Below are positions 15,281-23,978 of a stretch of 34,808 bases of DNA, piece by piece (position 1 is the first letter of the stretch; every line of letters begins with the position of its first letter). The notes under the pieces are model-generated. The model saw only the letters and a list, made by a program, of their open reading frames with translations, was not told where the DNA came from and did no database searches. The DNA is from Ramlibacter sp. (GTDB lineage Bacteria; Pseudomonadota; Gammaproteobacteria; Burkholderiales; Burkholderiaceae_C), in the NCBI GenBank assembly GCA_029237735.1, contig JAQZBU010000095.1, forward strand, positions 1 to 34,808. Direction: 5' to 3'. The translations under genes were made by a program, and so were the position numbers.

Positions 15281-16846
15281 ATGTCTCGGTTGGATCAGCA
15301 GGTTTTCCAGGCACTTCCCGATCCCGCCTTTCTGCTGGACCGCCGGGGAACCATCCTTGACTTGAATGCCGCCGCCGAGCACGCTTTTCCGCTCGGCGCC
15401 CCCCTCGGCGCAATGGCCGGTGAATTGCCCGCGGCGCTCGAAGATGTGCTGGCGCATCGCAGCGTCGTGACGCTGGAGCATGCCTGCGCAGCGGCCGGCG
15501 CGCCGGCCCACTTCGAAGTGAGGCTGGCACCCTTTGGGCAACGCGAAATCCTGGCGCTCGTTCGCGACGTGACACAAGCGCGGCTGGCGGAGAAGTCCCT
15601 GCACGAGAGCGCCGCGCAGTTTCGCGTCGTCACCCACAACATCACCGACGCATTCTGGATCCGCTCGCCCGACATGCGCGAGGTGCGCTATGTGAGCCCG
15701 GCGTTCGAGCGAATCTGGGGACGGCCCGCCAGTTACCTCTACGCCAACCCGCATTTGTGGGCCAGTTTCATCGTGCCCGAGGATCGCGAGCATGTCCTTC
15801 GCACCTTCTCAGGGCTAACCGGCGATGCACGCACACTCGACGTCGAATACCGCATTACACGGCCCGACGGCGAGATAAGGTGGGTGCGGGTTCGCGGTTT
15901 CCAGGTTCGGGATTCAGAGGACAAGTTGGTGTGCCATACGGGCATCGTCACCGACATCACGGAGCGCAAGCTCGCGCAAGCCGAGCTCGACGCTTCGCAA
16001 AAGCAGCTGATGGAAGCCTCGCGCCGGGCCGGGATGGCGGAGATCGCCACCAACGTGCTACACAACGTCGGCAACATCCTCAACAGTGTGGCCGTCTCAG
16101 CGGGGATGGTGCGCGGCGCCCTGCGCACCTCCCGCGCCAAGGGATTGAAGCAGGCCGTGGAGATGATGGACAGGCATGCCGGCCGGCTCGGCGATTTCCT
16201 GGGGTCCGATGAAAAAGGCCGGCTGCTGCCCGGCTACCTGCGCGACATCAGCCTTGCGCTGCAGCACGAGCAGGAGGAGATGATTGCCGAGCTGGGGCAC
16301 CTCGGCCGAGGCATCGACCACATCCGGGATGTGGTGACGATGCAGCAGTCGTATGCGAGCAGGGCCGGCGCGGTGGCATCCGTGCGGATCAACGACCTGG
16401 TGGAGGACGCAGTGCGTATCAATGAACAAAAGCTGGCGCGCGACAACGTGATGATCGTGCGCGAGCTGGGTGCTGTACCGAAGGCGCAGCTCGACCGCGC
16501 GCGCGTCCTGCAGATCCTGGTGAACCTGATCGGCAACGCCAGCGACGCACTGCGGGCGAGCCCGCCCGATGCTCGCCGCATCACCGTGCGGGTCGACCCC
16601 GGTCCCGGCGACCGCTTTCGCCTCTCCGTGCGCGATGAGGGCGAGGGTATTTCGGAAGTGAACCTGACGCGCATCTTCGCGCATGGATTCACGACACGAA
16701 AGCACGGCCACGGGTTCGGCTTGCACAGCTGCGCGCAAGCGGCGAGCGAGATGAAGGGCACGCTCGCGGTGCACAGCGAAGGGCCTGGCCTCGGGGCGAC
16801 TTTCACGCTGGAGCTGCCGCTCGACGGACCGGAGTCCTCATCATGA
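15281..16846 (+). CDS. PAS sensor histidine kinase with LHNVGN H-box
   Basis: A 521-residue soluble sensor kinase without membrane helices. Two PAS modules (about 4-100 and 112-230, the second ending DITERK) precede a DHp-like region with H261 in VLHNVGNILNS. That H-box differs from the common SHELRTPL and defines a distinct kinase subgroup. The ATPase domain follows: NLIGNASDALRA (N-box), DEGEGIS (G1), FTTRKHGHGFGLHSCA (F/G2). GGAGG lies 5 bases before ATG 15281. Its stop overlaps the next start (ATGA, 16843-16846), so the receiver-kinase is co-translated and is a likely partner. The stimulus is unknown. Confidence 0.9.
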   Translation: MSRLDQQVFQALPDPAFLLDRRGTILDLNAAAEHAFPLGAPLGAMAGELPAALEDVLAHRSVVTLEHACAAAGAPAHFEVRLAPFGQREILALVRDVTQARLAEKSLHESAAQFRVVTHNITDAFWIRSPDMREVRYVSPAFERIWGRPASYLYANPHLWASFIVPEDREHVLRTFSGLTGDARTLDVEYRITRPDGEIRWVRVRGFQVRDSEDKLVCHTGIVTDITERKLAQAELDASQKQLMEASRRAGMAEIATNVLHNVGNILNSVAVSAGMVRGALRTSRAKGLKQAVEMMDRHAGRLGDFLGSDEKGRLLPGYLRDISLALQHEQEEMIAELGHLGRGIDHIRDVVTMQQSYASRAGAVASVRINDLVEDAVRINEQKLARDNVMIVRELGAVPKAQLDRARVLQILVNLIGNASDALRASPPDARRITVRVDPGPGDRFRLSVRDEGEGISEVNLTRIFAHGFTTRKHGHGFGLHSCAQAASEMKGTLAVHSEGPGLGATFTLELPLDGPESSS

Positions 16847-18084
16847 CGCAACCCAATCGCCGCGTCCTGGTGATCGACGACACCCCGTCGATCCACGCGG
16901 ACTTCCGCAAGATCCTGGCGCGGGACCCGGGGGCGCGGCTGGATACCGTCGAGACTTCCCTCTTCGGCAGCCCGGTGCAACCCGCCGCTGGGCGGTTCGA
17001 GGTAGCGTCCGCCCTCGAAGGCGCGCAGGGCGTTGCCATGGCCGAAGCTGCCCTGGCCGATGGACGTCCCTTTGCGATGGCGTTCGTCGACATGCGCATG
17101 CCGCCCGGCTGGGATGGGGTGGAAACAATAGAGCGGCTGTGGGCCGTTGATCCGCAGGTTCAGGTCGTCATCTGCACCGCCTATGCCGACCATCCGTGGG
17201 AGGAAGTCATGGCCCGGCTCGACGTGCGGGACCGCTTGCTCGTCGTGAAGAAGCCCTTCGACGTGGTCGAGGTCAGTCAGCTGGCGCGGACGCTGACGGC
17301 CAAATGGGACCTGGCGCGCCAGGCCGAATCGCAGATCGAGGGGCTGGCGCGCGCCGTCGAAGAAATCAAGGCAGGCGAAGCGGCCCTGCGCCAGTCGCAC
17401 AAGGAGTTGGAGACGTTCGCCCACACGCTGTCGCACGACCTTCGCGGCCCGCTCACCGCGCTCGGGTCGTTCACGCAATTGCTGGCCCGCGAGCTCGAAG
17501 GCGCGGCCGCCGGCAAGGCGCTGCACTACCTGACCAGGATTCAGGCGAACGCCGCGATGGCAGGGCAACAGATCGACGACCTGCTGTTCCTGGACGGCGT
17601 TTCGCGCGCGGACTTGAATCCCGAGCCCGTCGAGCTCGGCGCGTTGGTGCTCGAACTGATCGACGCGATGCGCTCGCTGGATGCCCAGCGCACGGTGCAG
17701 CTCACCGTGCACGAGGGCTTGTGGGTCTATGCCGATCGCAACCTCGCGCGTATCCTGCTGCGGCAGTTGCTGGCCAACGCGTGGAAGTTCACGGCCGGCC
17801 GCACGCCGGGCCGCATCGAGGTTGGCAGGTCGAAGAACGCCAATGGCGGTGCCTCATTCTTCGTGCGTGACAACGGCCACGGCTTCGAGATGATGTACGC
17901 GGGCAAGATGTTCCAGGTGCCCCAGCGGCTTCACCGGGACAGCGAGCTCGGCGGCTCGGGTACGGGGTTGGTCGTCGTGAGCCGCATCGTCGGCCGCCAC
18001 GGCGGCCGTGTATGGGCGGAGTCGGCGCCCGGTGCCGGCGCGACATTTCATTTCACCCTGCCGGAATTTCCTCCCGGCGAGTGA
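16843..18084 (+). CDS. Receiver-histidine kinase hybrid
   Basis: A 413-residue soluble protein with the receiver first and the kinase second. The receiver (residues 1-145) has VIDD, D83 in AFVDMRMPPGWDG, and the Lys in VVKKPFD. About 25 extra residues lie between helix 1 and strand 2 (SLFGSPVQPAAGRFEV), which is unusual for a receiver and seen in some phosphorelay hybrids. A coiled segment (150-190) leads to DHp H198 in TLSHDLRGPL, then the ATPase motifs LANAWKFTAG, VRDNGHGFEM and GSGTGLVVVSRIV. It overlaps the preceding PAS kinase by four bases. The two probably form a relay. No DNA-binding domain is present. It converges with the HCCA-isomerase gene across 13 bases. Confidence 0.9.
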   Translation: MTQPNRRVLVIDDTPSIHADFRKILARDPGARLDTVETSLFGSPVQPAAGRFEVASALEGAQGVAMAEAALADGRPFAMAFVDMRMPPGWDGVETIERLWAVDPQVQVVICTAYADHPWEEVMARLDVRDRLLVVKKPFDVVEVSQLARTLTAKWDLARQAESQIEGLARAVEEIKAGEAALRQSHKELETFAHTLSHDLRGPLTALGSFTQLLARELEGAAAGKALHYLTRIQANAAMAGQQIDDLLFLDGVSRADLNPEPVELGALVLELIDAMRSLDAQRTVQLTVHEGLWVYADRNLARILLRQLLANAWKFTAGRTPGRIEVGRSKNANGGASFFVRDNGHGFEMMYAGKMFQVPQRLHRDSELGGSGTGLVVVSRIVGRHGGRVWAESAPGAGATFHFTLPEFPPGE

Positions 18085-18097
18085 GCGCGCCTCTACG

Positions 18098-18754
18098 CTA
18101 CGTTGCCGGTTTCGCCGGCGTGCGTACGATGCCTGCGCCGACCTCGCCGGCCTTCTCCCAGTCGCCACCGGCGAACCACGCATCGCCTTCAAGATAGGCA
18201 CGCAACATCGCCAGCGCATCGAAACCCCAGAACAGCTTGTCGTCCACTTCGTACGTGGGGACGCCGAAGACGCCTCGGGCGATCGCTGCTTCGGTGTTGC
18301 CCTTGAGCTCGCCTTTGACGGCTTCGCTTGCAGGGTCGCGCTTAGGCACCAGCAACTGCTTCAGCGATTCAAGACGCATCGCATCGCCCGCATCGGCACC
18401 GCCGCGCCAGACGTGGCGGAAGATGGTCTCGCACACGTAGCGGTTGGCCAGTCCGTGTTCGCCGCAAGCGAGCGCCAGTCGAAGCAGCGGCAGAGGGTTG
18501 AAGGGATGGGCCGACGGCATCTGCATAGGGATGCCGATGCGGTGCGCATGCCACAACACCTGCCGGTAGGTCCAGTCGCGCTTGGGCGCGATCTCGGCGG
18601 GGCCGAGCTGTCCGTGGTGCTTTAGCAGGCCCGCGAACAGGACGGGGCGATAGTCCACGGCATAGCTCAGGCCCTGAAGCGCCTCCGGCAGTTTCTCGAA
18701 TGCCAGGCAAGCGTAGGGAGAAATGAAGTCGAGGTAGAAGGTGATCTGCTTCAT
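18098..18754 (-). CDS. 2-hydroxychromene-2-carboxylate isomerase/DsbA-fold protein
   Basis: A 218-residue thioredoxin-fold protein of the HCCA isomerase/kappa-GST family. The N-terminal motif FYLDFISPYACLA carries the SPY active-site loop in place of CxxC. Later blocks are RDWTYRQVLWHAHRIGIP, IARGVFGVPTYEV and LFWGFDALAMLRAYLEGD. HCCA isomerase acts in naphthalene breakdown, but most such genes outside aromatic clusters have unknown substrates and may be glutathione-linked isomerases. Start 18754 overlaps the DUF1289 stop by four bases. It is the last gene of the liu-side run. It appears intact. Confidence 0.85.
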   Translation of the reverse strand: MKQITFYLDFISPYACLAFEKLPEALQGLSYAVDYRPVLFAGLLKHHGQLGPAEIAPKRDWTYRQVLWHAHRIGIPMQMPSAHPFNPLPLLRLALACGEHGLANRYVCETIFRHVWRGGADAGDAMRLESLKQLLVPKRDPASEAVKGELKGNTEAAIARGVFGVPTYEVDDKLFWGFDALAMLRAYLEGDAWFAGGDWEKAGEVGAGIVRTPAKPAT

Positions 18755-19002
18755 ACGTGTTTGCGTTCGCCGTCGGCCTGCGCCATGGCAATCCTTTGAC
18801 CGATCTGCCTCCAAACCTCGCGCTTGCTTCCCTCTTCCATGCGCCCCCACAGCGCGATCTCGTCCAGCGTCCTGAAGCAGCCCTCGCATAGCTCGCTCAC
18901 CGGGTCCATCCTGCATACCGACACGCAGGGCGAAGGCACTTCGTCGCACAGGCCGGCCACAACCTGGCGCGCGCGTTTGGCGAGCAGGCCGGTTGCGGCC
19001 AT
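18751..19002 (-). CDS. DUF1289 cysteine-rich protein
   Basis: An 83-residue DUF1289 protein with four cysteines in SPCVSVCRMDP and SELCEGCFRTLDEI, probably a small metal- or Fe-S-binding module. The family's role is not established. Its ATG overlaps the YbaK stop by one base (TGATG), and its stop overlaps the next start (18751-18754), so the three genes are tightly coupled. Confidence 0.88.
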   Translation of the reverse strand: MAATGLLAKRARQVVAGLCDEVPSPCVSVCRMDPVSELCEGCFRTLDEIALWGRMEEGSKREVWRQIGQRIAMAQADGERKHV

Positions 19003-19508
19003 CAGCCGCCTTCAACCGACTGGACGACATCGGCAACCGGCGCGCCGGTCAGCCGCTCCAGGTCATGCGGACGCAGCTTGAACACGCCGTGCGGATGGCC
19101 GGCCGCGGCCCAGATTTCCTCGAAGCGGAACAGCTCGCGATCGATCAATGTCACGGAAGGCTGCACATGCGCAACAGGTGAAACGCCGCCAATGGAGTAG
19201 CCGGTGCGGCTCTTGACGAACCCGGCGTCAGCCCGGCCTGTCTTGCCGACGATGGCGTCCACCTTCTTTTCGTCCACGCGCCGATCCCCGGACGTGATCA
19301 CCAGCACCGCGGCGTCGTCGCTCTTGCGCCGGAAGATGATGCTCTTGGCGATTTGCCCCACGGCAATGCCCAGCGCATCGGCCGCTTGCTGCGCGGTGCG
19401 CACGGCGTCCTGCAACATCACGGGCGCGTGGGGGTGGCCCTTGTCCTGCAGCGCGCGAGCCACGCGCTGCACGCCTTCGGGCAATGATGTCAACTCCCCG
19501 CCGCACAT
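19002..19508 (-). CDS. YbaK/EbsC-type aminoacyl-tRNA deacylase
   Basis: A 168-residue member of the YbaK/ProX family, which hydrolyses mischarged Cys- or Ala-tRNA(Pro) in trans. Family blocks are QIAKSIIFRRK (catalytic Lys), VLVITSGDRRVDEKKV, GYSIGGVSPVAH and FEEIWAAAGHPHGVFKL. The start is uncertain: ATG 19508 gives MCGGELTSLPE, while homologs commonly begin at the TSLPE segment, where a TTG follows GGGGAG. The 84-base gap before it holds a dispersed repeat (19516-19592). Confidence 0.88.
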   Translation of the reverse strand: MCGGELTSLPEGVQRVARALQDKGHPHAPVMLQDAVRTAQQAADALGIAVGQIAKSIIFRRKSDDAAVLVITSGDRRVDEKKVDAIVGKTGRADAGFVKSRTGYSIGGVSPVAHVQPSVTLIDRELFRFEEIWAAAGHPHGVFKLRPHDLERLTGAPVADVVQSVEGG

Positions 19509-19515
19509 CCTAGTG

Positions 19516-19592
19516 CCCCCGCGCTTGCCACTGCGTGGCTGCGCTGCCCCCCGAGGGGGCCTTCGCGACTTGGGGCGGCCCGGCGTCGCTCA
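19516..19592. repeat. Comamonadaceae-type intergenic repeat with two hairpins
   Basis: The stretch between the liuE stop and the YbaK start holds hairpins GCCAC-TGC-GTGGC (19527-19539) and GCCCCC-CGA-GGGGGC (19546-19560), followed by CTTGGGGCGGCCCGGC. In my recollection the same block recurs in many Acidovorax/Variovorax-type genomes. Its stems could weaken read-through between liuE and ybaK. Confidence 0.6.
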
Positions 19593-20365
19593 TCACCCTG
19601 CCCGCTTGTTGAGGATCGCCTTGGCGGCGTTCGAATTCGGCTTGCGGCCCAGATAGTCGCTGATGTATTTGCCGGCGTCGATCAGCTTGTCCAGGTCGAT
19701 GCCGCCAGCGTATTGGCCAGCGCCTGCCCATAGGTATCGTGGAAATGGCCCGAGATGTCGTCGATGTCGTAGTGCCTGAGCGCCGCTTCCATCGCGCGCT
19801 GCACCTTCACCGGCGTACCCACGCCGATGGTGTCGCACACGCCGATTTGCTGAACGCCGATCTGCTTCATCAGCCGAGCCACCAGCTCGACCCGCTCGGG
19901 GGCGACCTCGCCCTCGTAAGGGCAGCCCACGGCGGTGGAAATCGCGCCGCGCACGTGGATGCCCTTGGCCCGTGCCGCCTCGACGACCGGCGCAAAGCGT
20001 TCGATGCTCTCGGCGATCGAGCAGTTGATGTTGCGCTGGCTGAAGGCTTCGCTCGCGGCGCCGAAGACGACGACTTCATCCGGCCGGCTTGCAACCGCGG
20101 CCTCGAAGCCTTTCAGGTTGGGGGTGAGCACCGAATAGCGAACACCCGCCTTGCGCTCGATGAGCGCCATCACCTCGGCGGCGTCGGCCATCTGCGGCAC
20201 CCACTTGGGCGAGACGAAGCTTGTGACTTCGATGTCCTTTACGCCGGCGTCTTGAAGGCGGTGCACGAGCCCCACCTTGACTTCAGCTGGAACGGGCTGT
20301 TTTTCGTTCTGCAAGCCGTCGCGCGGACCGACGTCGACGATCTTCACTCTGTGGGGCAATTTCAT
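19593..20365 (-). pseudogene. liuE: Hydroxymethylglutaryl-CoA lyase with internal loss and frameshift
   Basis: HMG-CoA lyase cleaves HMG-CoA to acetoacetate and acetyl-CoA, the last step of leucine breakdown. The N-terminal part is normal: VKIVDVGPRDGLQNE, TSFVSPKWVPQMAD, AISTAVGCPYEG, GHFHDTYGQALANTLA. After that (junction 19701-19712) the frame changes. The chain resumes as GIDLDKLIDAGKYISDYLGRKPNSNAAKAIL in the frame ending at 19593. About 50 residues are missing, including the GLGGCPYAKGATGN segment that bears the catalytic cysteine loop. As read, the enzyme would be inactive. ATG 20365 has GAGGA upstream, 4 bases after the ghrA-like stop. It could be an assembly error. Confidence 0.88.
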
Positions 20366-20369
20366 GGCA

Positions 20370-21290
20370 TCAGTATCCTCTTTGCCGGTCAACCACACCG
20401 GCGATGGGCTCTCCCCGCTCGAAAGCCAGGATCTTCCTGGCGATCTGCGCGATGGTCTCGTCGCGCAGCGTGCGCGCCGAGGTGTGCGGGGTCACCGTGA
20501 TTTTCGGGTGGCGCAGGAGCGGATGCCCGTCAGGCAACGGTTCGGTGCGAAACACATCCAGCGCCGCGCCGGCCAAATGGCCCGAATCCAGCAGGGCCAA
20601 CAAGTCCTCCTCAACCAGGTGGCCGCCGCGCGCGACATTGATCACGTAGCCGCCCGGCATCAGCCGCGACAGGCTGCGCCTGTTCATGATGTTCTCGGTC
20701 TCCGGCGTGAGCGGCAGCAGGCAGACCAGCACGCGCGTCGCGGAGAGAAAATCGTCGAACTGCTCCGCGCCGGTGAAGCACCGGACGCCCGGCAGTGTCT
20801 TGGCAGTGCGGCTCCATGCAAGGACGGGGAATTCGAAGTGCTGCACGGCCTGCGCCACCCGCTGCCCCAGAACGCCCAGGCCCATGATCCCAACCGGAAA
20901 GTCAGCGCGGCTGCGCGGCTTGCGGTATGACCACTTGCCCGCCGCGATGTCCTGCTCATAGCCGTCGAGTTCCCGGAAATGGCGGATGAGCGCGTGGCAC
21001 ACGAACTCCGCCATCTGCACGGCCATGCCGCCGTCGTCGATGCGAACCACGATGGCCTCGGGCGGCAGCGCCAGCTTCATCAGCGCGTCCACGCCGGCGC
21101 CGATATTGAAGACGCCTTTGAGCCGCGGCTGCTCGTCCAGGAACTGCTGCGGCGGCGACCAAACCACCGCGTAATCGGCCTGAGGCGCACCGGGCTGCCA
21201 CGCGTCGACGGTGGCGGCGGGCAGGGCCACGCGAAGGGCGTCCACCCAGGGGTCGGCCTTGGTGCCATTGGCACAAAAGAGAATTCGCAT
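20370..21290 (-). CDS. GhrA-like 2-hydroxyacid dehydrogenase (glyoxylate/hydroxypyruvate reductase)
   Basis: A 306-residue D-isomer 2-hydroxyacid dehydrogenase of the GhrA subgroup, which reduces glyoxylate or hydroxypyruvate with NAD(P)H. Visible: substrate loop NIGAGVDAL, Rossmann motif GIMGLGVLGQRVA, Arg in INVARGGHLVEEDLL, Glu in ALDVFRTEPLP, and His in ITVTPHTSA. Start 21290 gives the standard MRILFCANG opening. It is placed inside the liu run between liuD and liuE with short gaps. It is not a known leucine-pathway enzyme, so it may be a passenger or process a side product. Confidence 0.9.
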   Translation of the reverse strand: MRILFCANGTKADPWVDALRVALPAATVDAWQPGAPQADYAVVWSPPQQFLDEQPRLKGVFNIGAGVDALMKLALPPEAIVVRIDDGGMAVQMAEFVCHALIRHFRELDGYEQDIAAGKWSYRKPRSRADFPVGIMGLGVLGQRVAQAVQHFEFPVLAWSRTAKTLPGVRCFTGAEQFDDFLSATRVLVCLLPLTPETENIMNRRSLSRLMPGGYVINVARGGHLVEEDLLALLDSGHLAGAALDVFRTEPLPDGHPLLRHPKITVTPHTSARTLRDETIAQIARKILAFERGEPIAGVVDRQRGY

Positions 21291-21316
21291 GGGCCTATTT
21301 TGCCGCGCCGGCGGCA

Positions 21317-23338
21317 TCACACGGTGAGCTTCAACAGCTCCGCGCCTTCCGCCACCTGGTCACCCGGCCCATACATGAGTTCTGCCACGACACCATCGCC
21401 AGGCGCGGCGATGGTGTGCTCCATTTTCATCGCCTCCATCACGGCCAGCGCCTGCCCCTTGGTCACCTTGTCGCCGGCCTTGACGGCGAACGACACAACC
21501 TTGCCTGGCATGGGCGCCGTGAGGCGGCCGGTGTCTACATCACCTTCCCCGGCGTGTGCGAGCAGGTCGATGGCCAGGATTCGCGTGGCCCCGCGAGCGG
21601 TGAACACGTGATCGTCTTCACCGCTCGCGTACACCGTGGCGACGAAACGCTGCCCCGCGTAATCGATGTCGATGCCTTGGGTCATTGGCTTGAACGACAG
21701 CGCGCCGGACACATTGCCCACCGTCAGTGTCAACGCTCCGTCGTGCAGGTAAGTCAGCTCGGCCCTCGCCGGCTCGCCGCCGAATTCGAATTGAAACGGC
21801 CGCACGTTCAGCCCATGCGAGCGCCAGCCGTCGCGCCGGCTGAATGGATCGGCACCTTCTTCGGCCTTCTCGTGCAGCAGCGCCTGCGCGACGGCCGCCG
21901 CGGCAGCGAGGGCCAGGCCCAGTGGCTCCTGTTTGAACAGCACCGCCTGCTCTCGCGGGATCAACGCGGTGTCGAGGTTGGCTTTCTGGAACGATGGGCT
22001 GCGCACGACGTAGCGCAGGAACTGCACGTTGGTCGCCACCCCGACAATGTGCATCTGAGACAGCGCCTCGTCCAACCGGGCCAGCGCCTGTTCGCGCGTG
22101 CTTCCATGCACGATCAGCTTGGCGATCATCGAGTCGTAATAGGGGGAGATCGCGTCGCCCGCGCCGAAGCCGGCGTCGATGCGCACCGGCGCGGCGTCAT
22201 GGAAGGGCTCGCCATCGGCGTTGCGGCGAAAAGCCACGTGCGCCGGCCAACGCGCGACGTCCAGTCGGCCGGTCGCGGGCAGGAAATTGTTGTCCGGCGT
22301 CTCGGCGCAGATCCGCGCCTCGATTGCATGGCCGCTGATCTTCAGCTCTTCCTGCTTCAGCGGCAACGGCTCGCCGAAGGCCACGCGCAGCTGCCACTCC
22401 ACCAGGTCTTGCCCCGTGATCGCTTCCGTCACCGGGTGCTCCACCTGCAGGCGGGTGTTCATTTCCATGAAGAAGAAGTTCATCTCGCCGCCTTCGCGCT
22501 GCTCGACGATGAACTCCACCGTGCCTGCACCGACATACTTCACGGCGCGGGCGGCCGCGACCGCGGCCCCGCCCATCTGTCGGCGCATCGCCTCGGTCAT
22601 GCCCGGCGCGGGCGCCTCCTCGAGCACCTTCTGGTGGCGCCGCTGCACCGAGCAATCGCGCTCGAACAAGTACACGTAATTGCCGTGCGTATCGCCGAAC
22701 ACCTGGATCTCGATGTGCCGCGGCCGCTGCACGTATTTTTCGACCAGTACGGCGTCGTCGCCGAAACTGTTGATGGCCTCTCGCTTGCACGACGCAAGCG
22801 CGGCGTCGAAATCGGCCGGCTTGTCCACCGCGCGCATGCCCTTGCCGCCGCCGCCCGCGCTCGCCTTGATCAGCACGGGGTAACCGATTCGCTCGGCCTC
22901 GGCCGCAAGCAAGACCGTGTCCTGGTTCGAGCCGTGATAACCAGGCACCAGCGGCACACCGGCCTTTTCCATGAGCTGCTTCGATTCAGCCTTCAGGCCC
23001 ATCGCCTGGATAGCCGAGGGCGGCGGGCCGATGAAGACGAGGCCGGCGTCCGCGCAAGCCTGGGCGAACTCCTCGTTCTCGCTCAGAAAGCCGTAGCCGG
23101 GGTGGATGGCCTGTGCGCCCGTTGCCTTGGCGGCTTCGATGATGCGGTCCCAGCGCAGGTAGCTCTCCTTCGGAGCGCTGCCGCCGATGTGCAGCGCCTC
23201 GTCGCATGCGGCGACATGCAAGGCATTCGCGTCGGCATCGGAGTAAACCGCAACGGTGCGAATGCCCATGCGCTTTGCAGTGGCCGCTACGCGGCAGGCG
23301 ATTTCACCCCGATTGGCGATCAGTATTTTCTTGAACAT
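21317..23338 (-). CDS. liuD: Methylcrotonyl-CoA carboxylase biotin-carrying alpha subunit
   Basis: A 673-residue acyl-CoA carboxylase alpha subunit. A biotin carboxylase domain (residues 1 to about 450: MFKKILIANRGEIACRV, ASAGGGGKGMRAV, EMNTRLQVEHPVTE) is followed by a BT linker and a biotinyl domain with EAMKMEH, the biotinylated Lys being about residue 638. With the beta subunit encoded upstream in the operon it carboxylates 3-methylcrotonyl-CoA in leucine breakdown. ATG 23338 directly abuts the DUF4126 stop (23339). Propionyl- or geranyl-CoA specificity cannot be excluded from sequence alone, but the neighbours favour MCC. The gene is intact. Confidence 0.93.
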   Translation of the reverse strand: MFKKILIANRGEIACRVAATAKRMGIRTVAVYSDADANALHVAACDEALHIGGSAPKESYLRWDRIIEAAKATGAQAIHPGYGFLSENEEFAQACADAGLVFIGPPPSAIQAMGLKAESKQLMEKAGVPLVPGYHGSNQDTVLLAAEAERIGYPVLIKASAGGGGKGMRAVDKPADFDAALASCKREAINSFGDDAVLVEKYVQRPRHIEIQVFGDTHGNYVYLFERDCSVQRRHQKVLEEAPAPGMTEAMRRQMGGAAVAAARAVKYVGAGTVEFIVEQREGGEMNFFFMEMNTRLQVEHPVTEAITGQDLVEWQLRVAFGEPLPLKQEELKISGHAIEARICAETPDNNFLPATGRLDVARWPAHVAFRRNADGEPFHDAAPVRIDAGFGAGDAISPYYDSMIAKLIVHGSTREQALARLDEALSQMHIVGVATNVQFLRYVVRSPSFQKANLDTALIPREQAVLFKQEPLGLALAAAAAVAQALLHEKAEEGADPFSRRDGWRSHGLNVRPFQFEFGGEPARAELTYLHDGALTLTVGNVSGALSFKPMTQGIDIDYAGQRFVATVYASGEDDHVFTARGATRILAIDLLAHAGEGDVDTGRLTAPMPGKVVSFAVKAGDKVTKGQALAVMEAMKMEHTIAAPGDGVVAELMYGPGDQVAEGAELLKLTV

Positions 23339-23974
23339 TCAGTTTCCTTGGGGCGAGCGGTTGCCCGCGAAGAACTCACTCAACTTCTGCACGACGATGC
23401 GCAGGAACTTGATCAGTACGATCATCAGCAGCACGGCACCCACCAGCGTCAACACCAGCGCGATCGCAAATATGGCCGGATGCGTTGCCGCCAGCCAGAG
23501 CATGAAGACGACGAATCCGTCCTCGAACAGCGACACGGCAACGTTGGAAAACGGCTCGGGCGACGTGTTCACGGCCGCGCGCGTCGTCAGCTTTGCGGTG
23601 TGGCTGGTGGCGGCCAGCGTGCCGCCGAGCAGCGCGGCTATCCAGCCCATGGCCTGGCTGTCGGCGCCGAGCGCACCGGCGGCAAGCGCCGCGCCGGCCG
23701 GTATGCGGATCACCGTGTGGACCATGTCCCACACCGAATCCACCAGCGGGATCTTGTCGGCGAAGAATTCGACGAAGCACATGAACCCGCTGGCCGCCAG
23801 CACACCCGGGTGCTGCAGCACCTGCAATCCCTGCGGCAGGTCGATCAGGCCGAAGTAACCGGCGATGCCCACGAGGAACACCGCCGCGTACAGGCGCACG
23901 CCGCTCGCCCAGCCCAGCGCCGCGGCCAGGGCCAGCAGCTGGGGGGTGTCGAGCAGATGCCGGAAGCCTTCCAT
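23339..23974 (-). CDS. DUF4126 integral membrane protein
   Basis: A 211-residue protein of the DUF4126 family with several hydrophobic helices (about 14-40, 90-110, 118-130, 150-172 and 172-195). Conserved Gly-rich and acidic blocks are GWASGVRLYAAVFLVGIAGY, FFADKIPLVDSVWDMVHT and EDGFVVFMLWLA. The function is unknown. It sits between liuC and liuD without a gap to liuD, so it is co-expressed with leucine catabolism. Start 23974 overlaps nothing and gives the typical opening. Confidence 0.85.
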   Translation of the reverse strand: MEGFRHLLDTPQLLALAAALGWASGVRLYAAVFLVGIAGYFGLIDLPQGLQVLQHPGVLAASGFMCFVEFFADKIPLVDSVWDMVHTVIRIPAGAALAAGALGADSQAMGWIAALLGGTLAATSHTAKLTTRAAVNTSPEPFSNVAVSLFEDGFVVFMLWLAATHPAIFAIALVLTLVGAVLLMIVLIKFLRIVVQKLSEFFAGNRSPQGN

Positions 23975-23978
23975 GATC

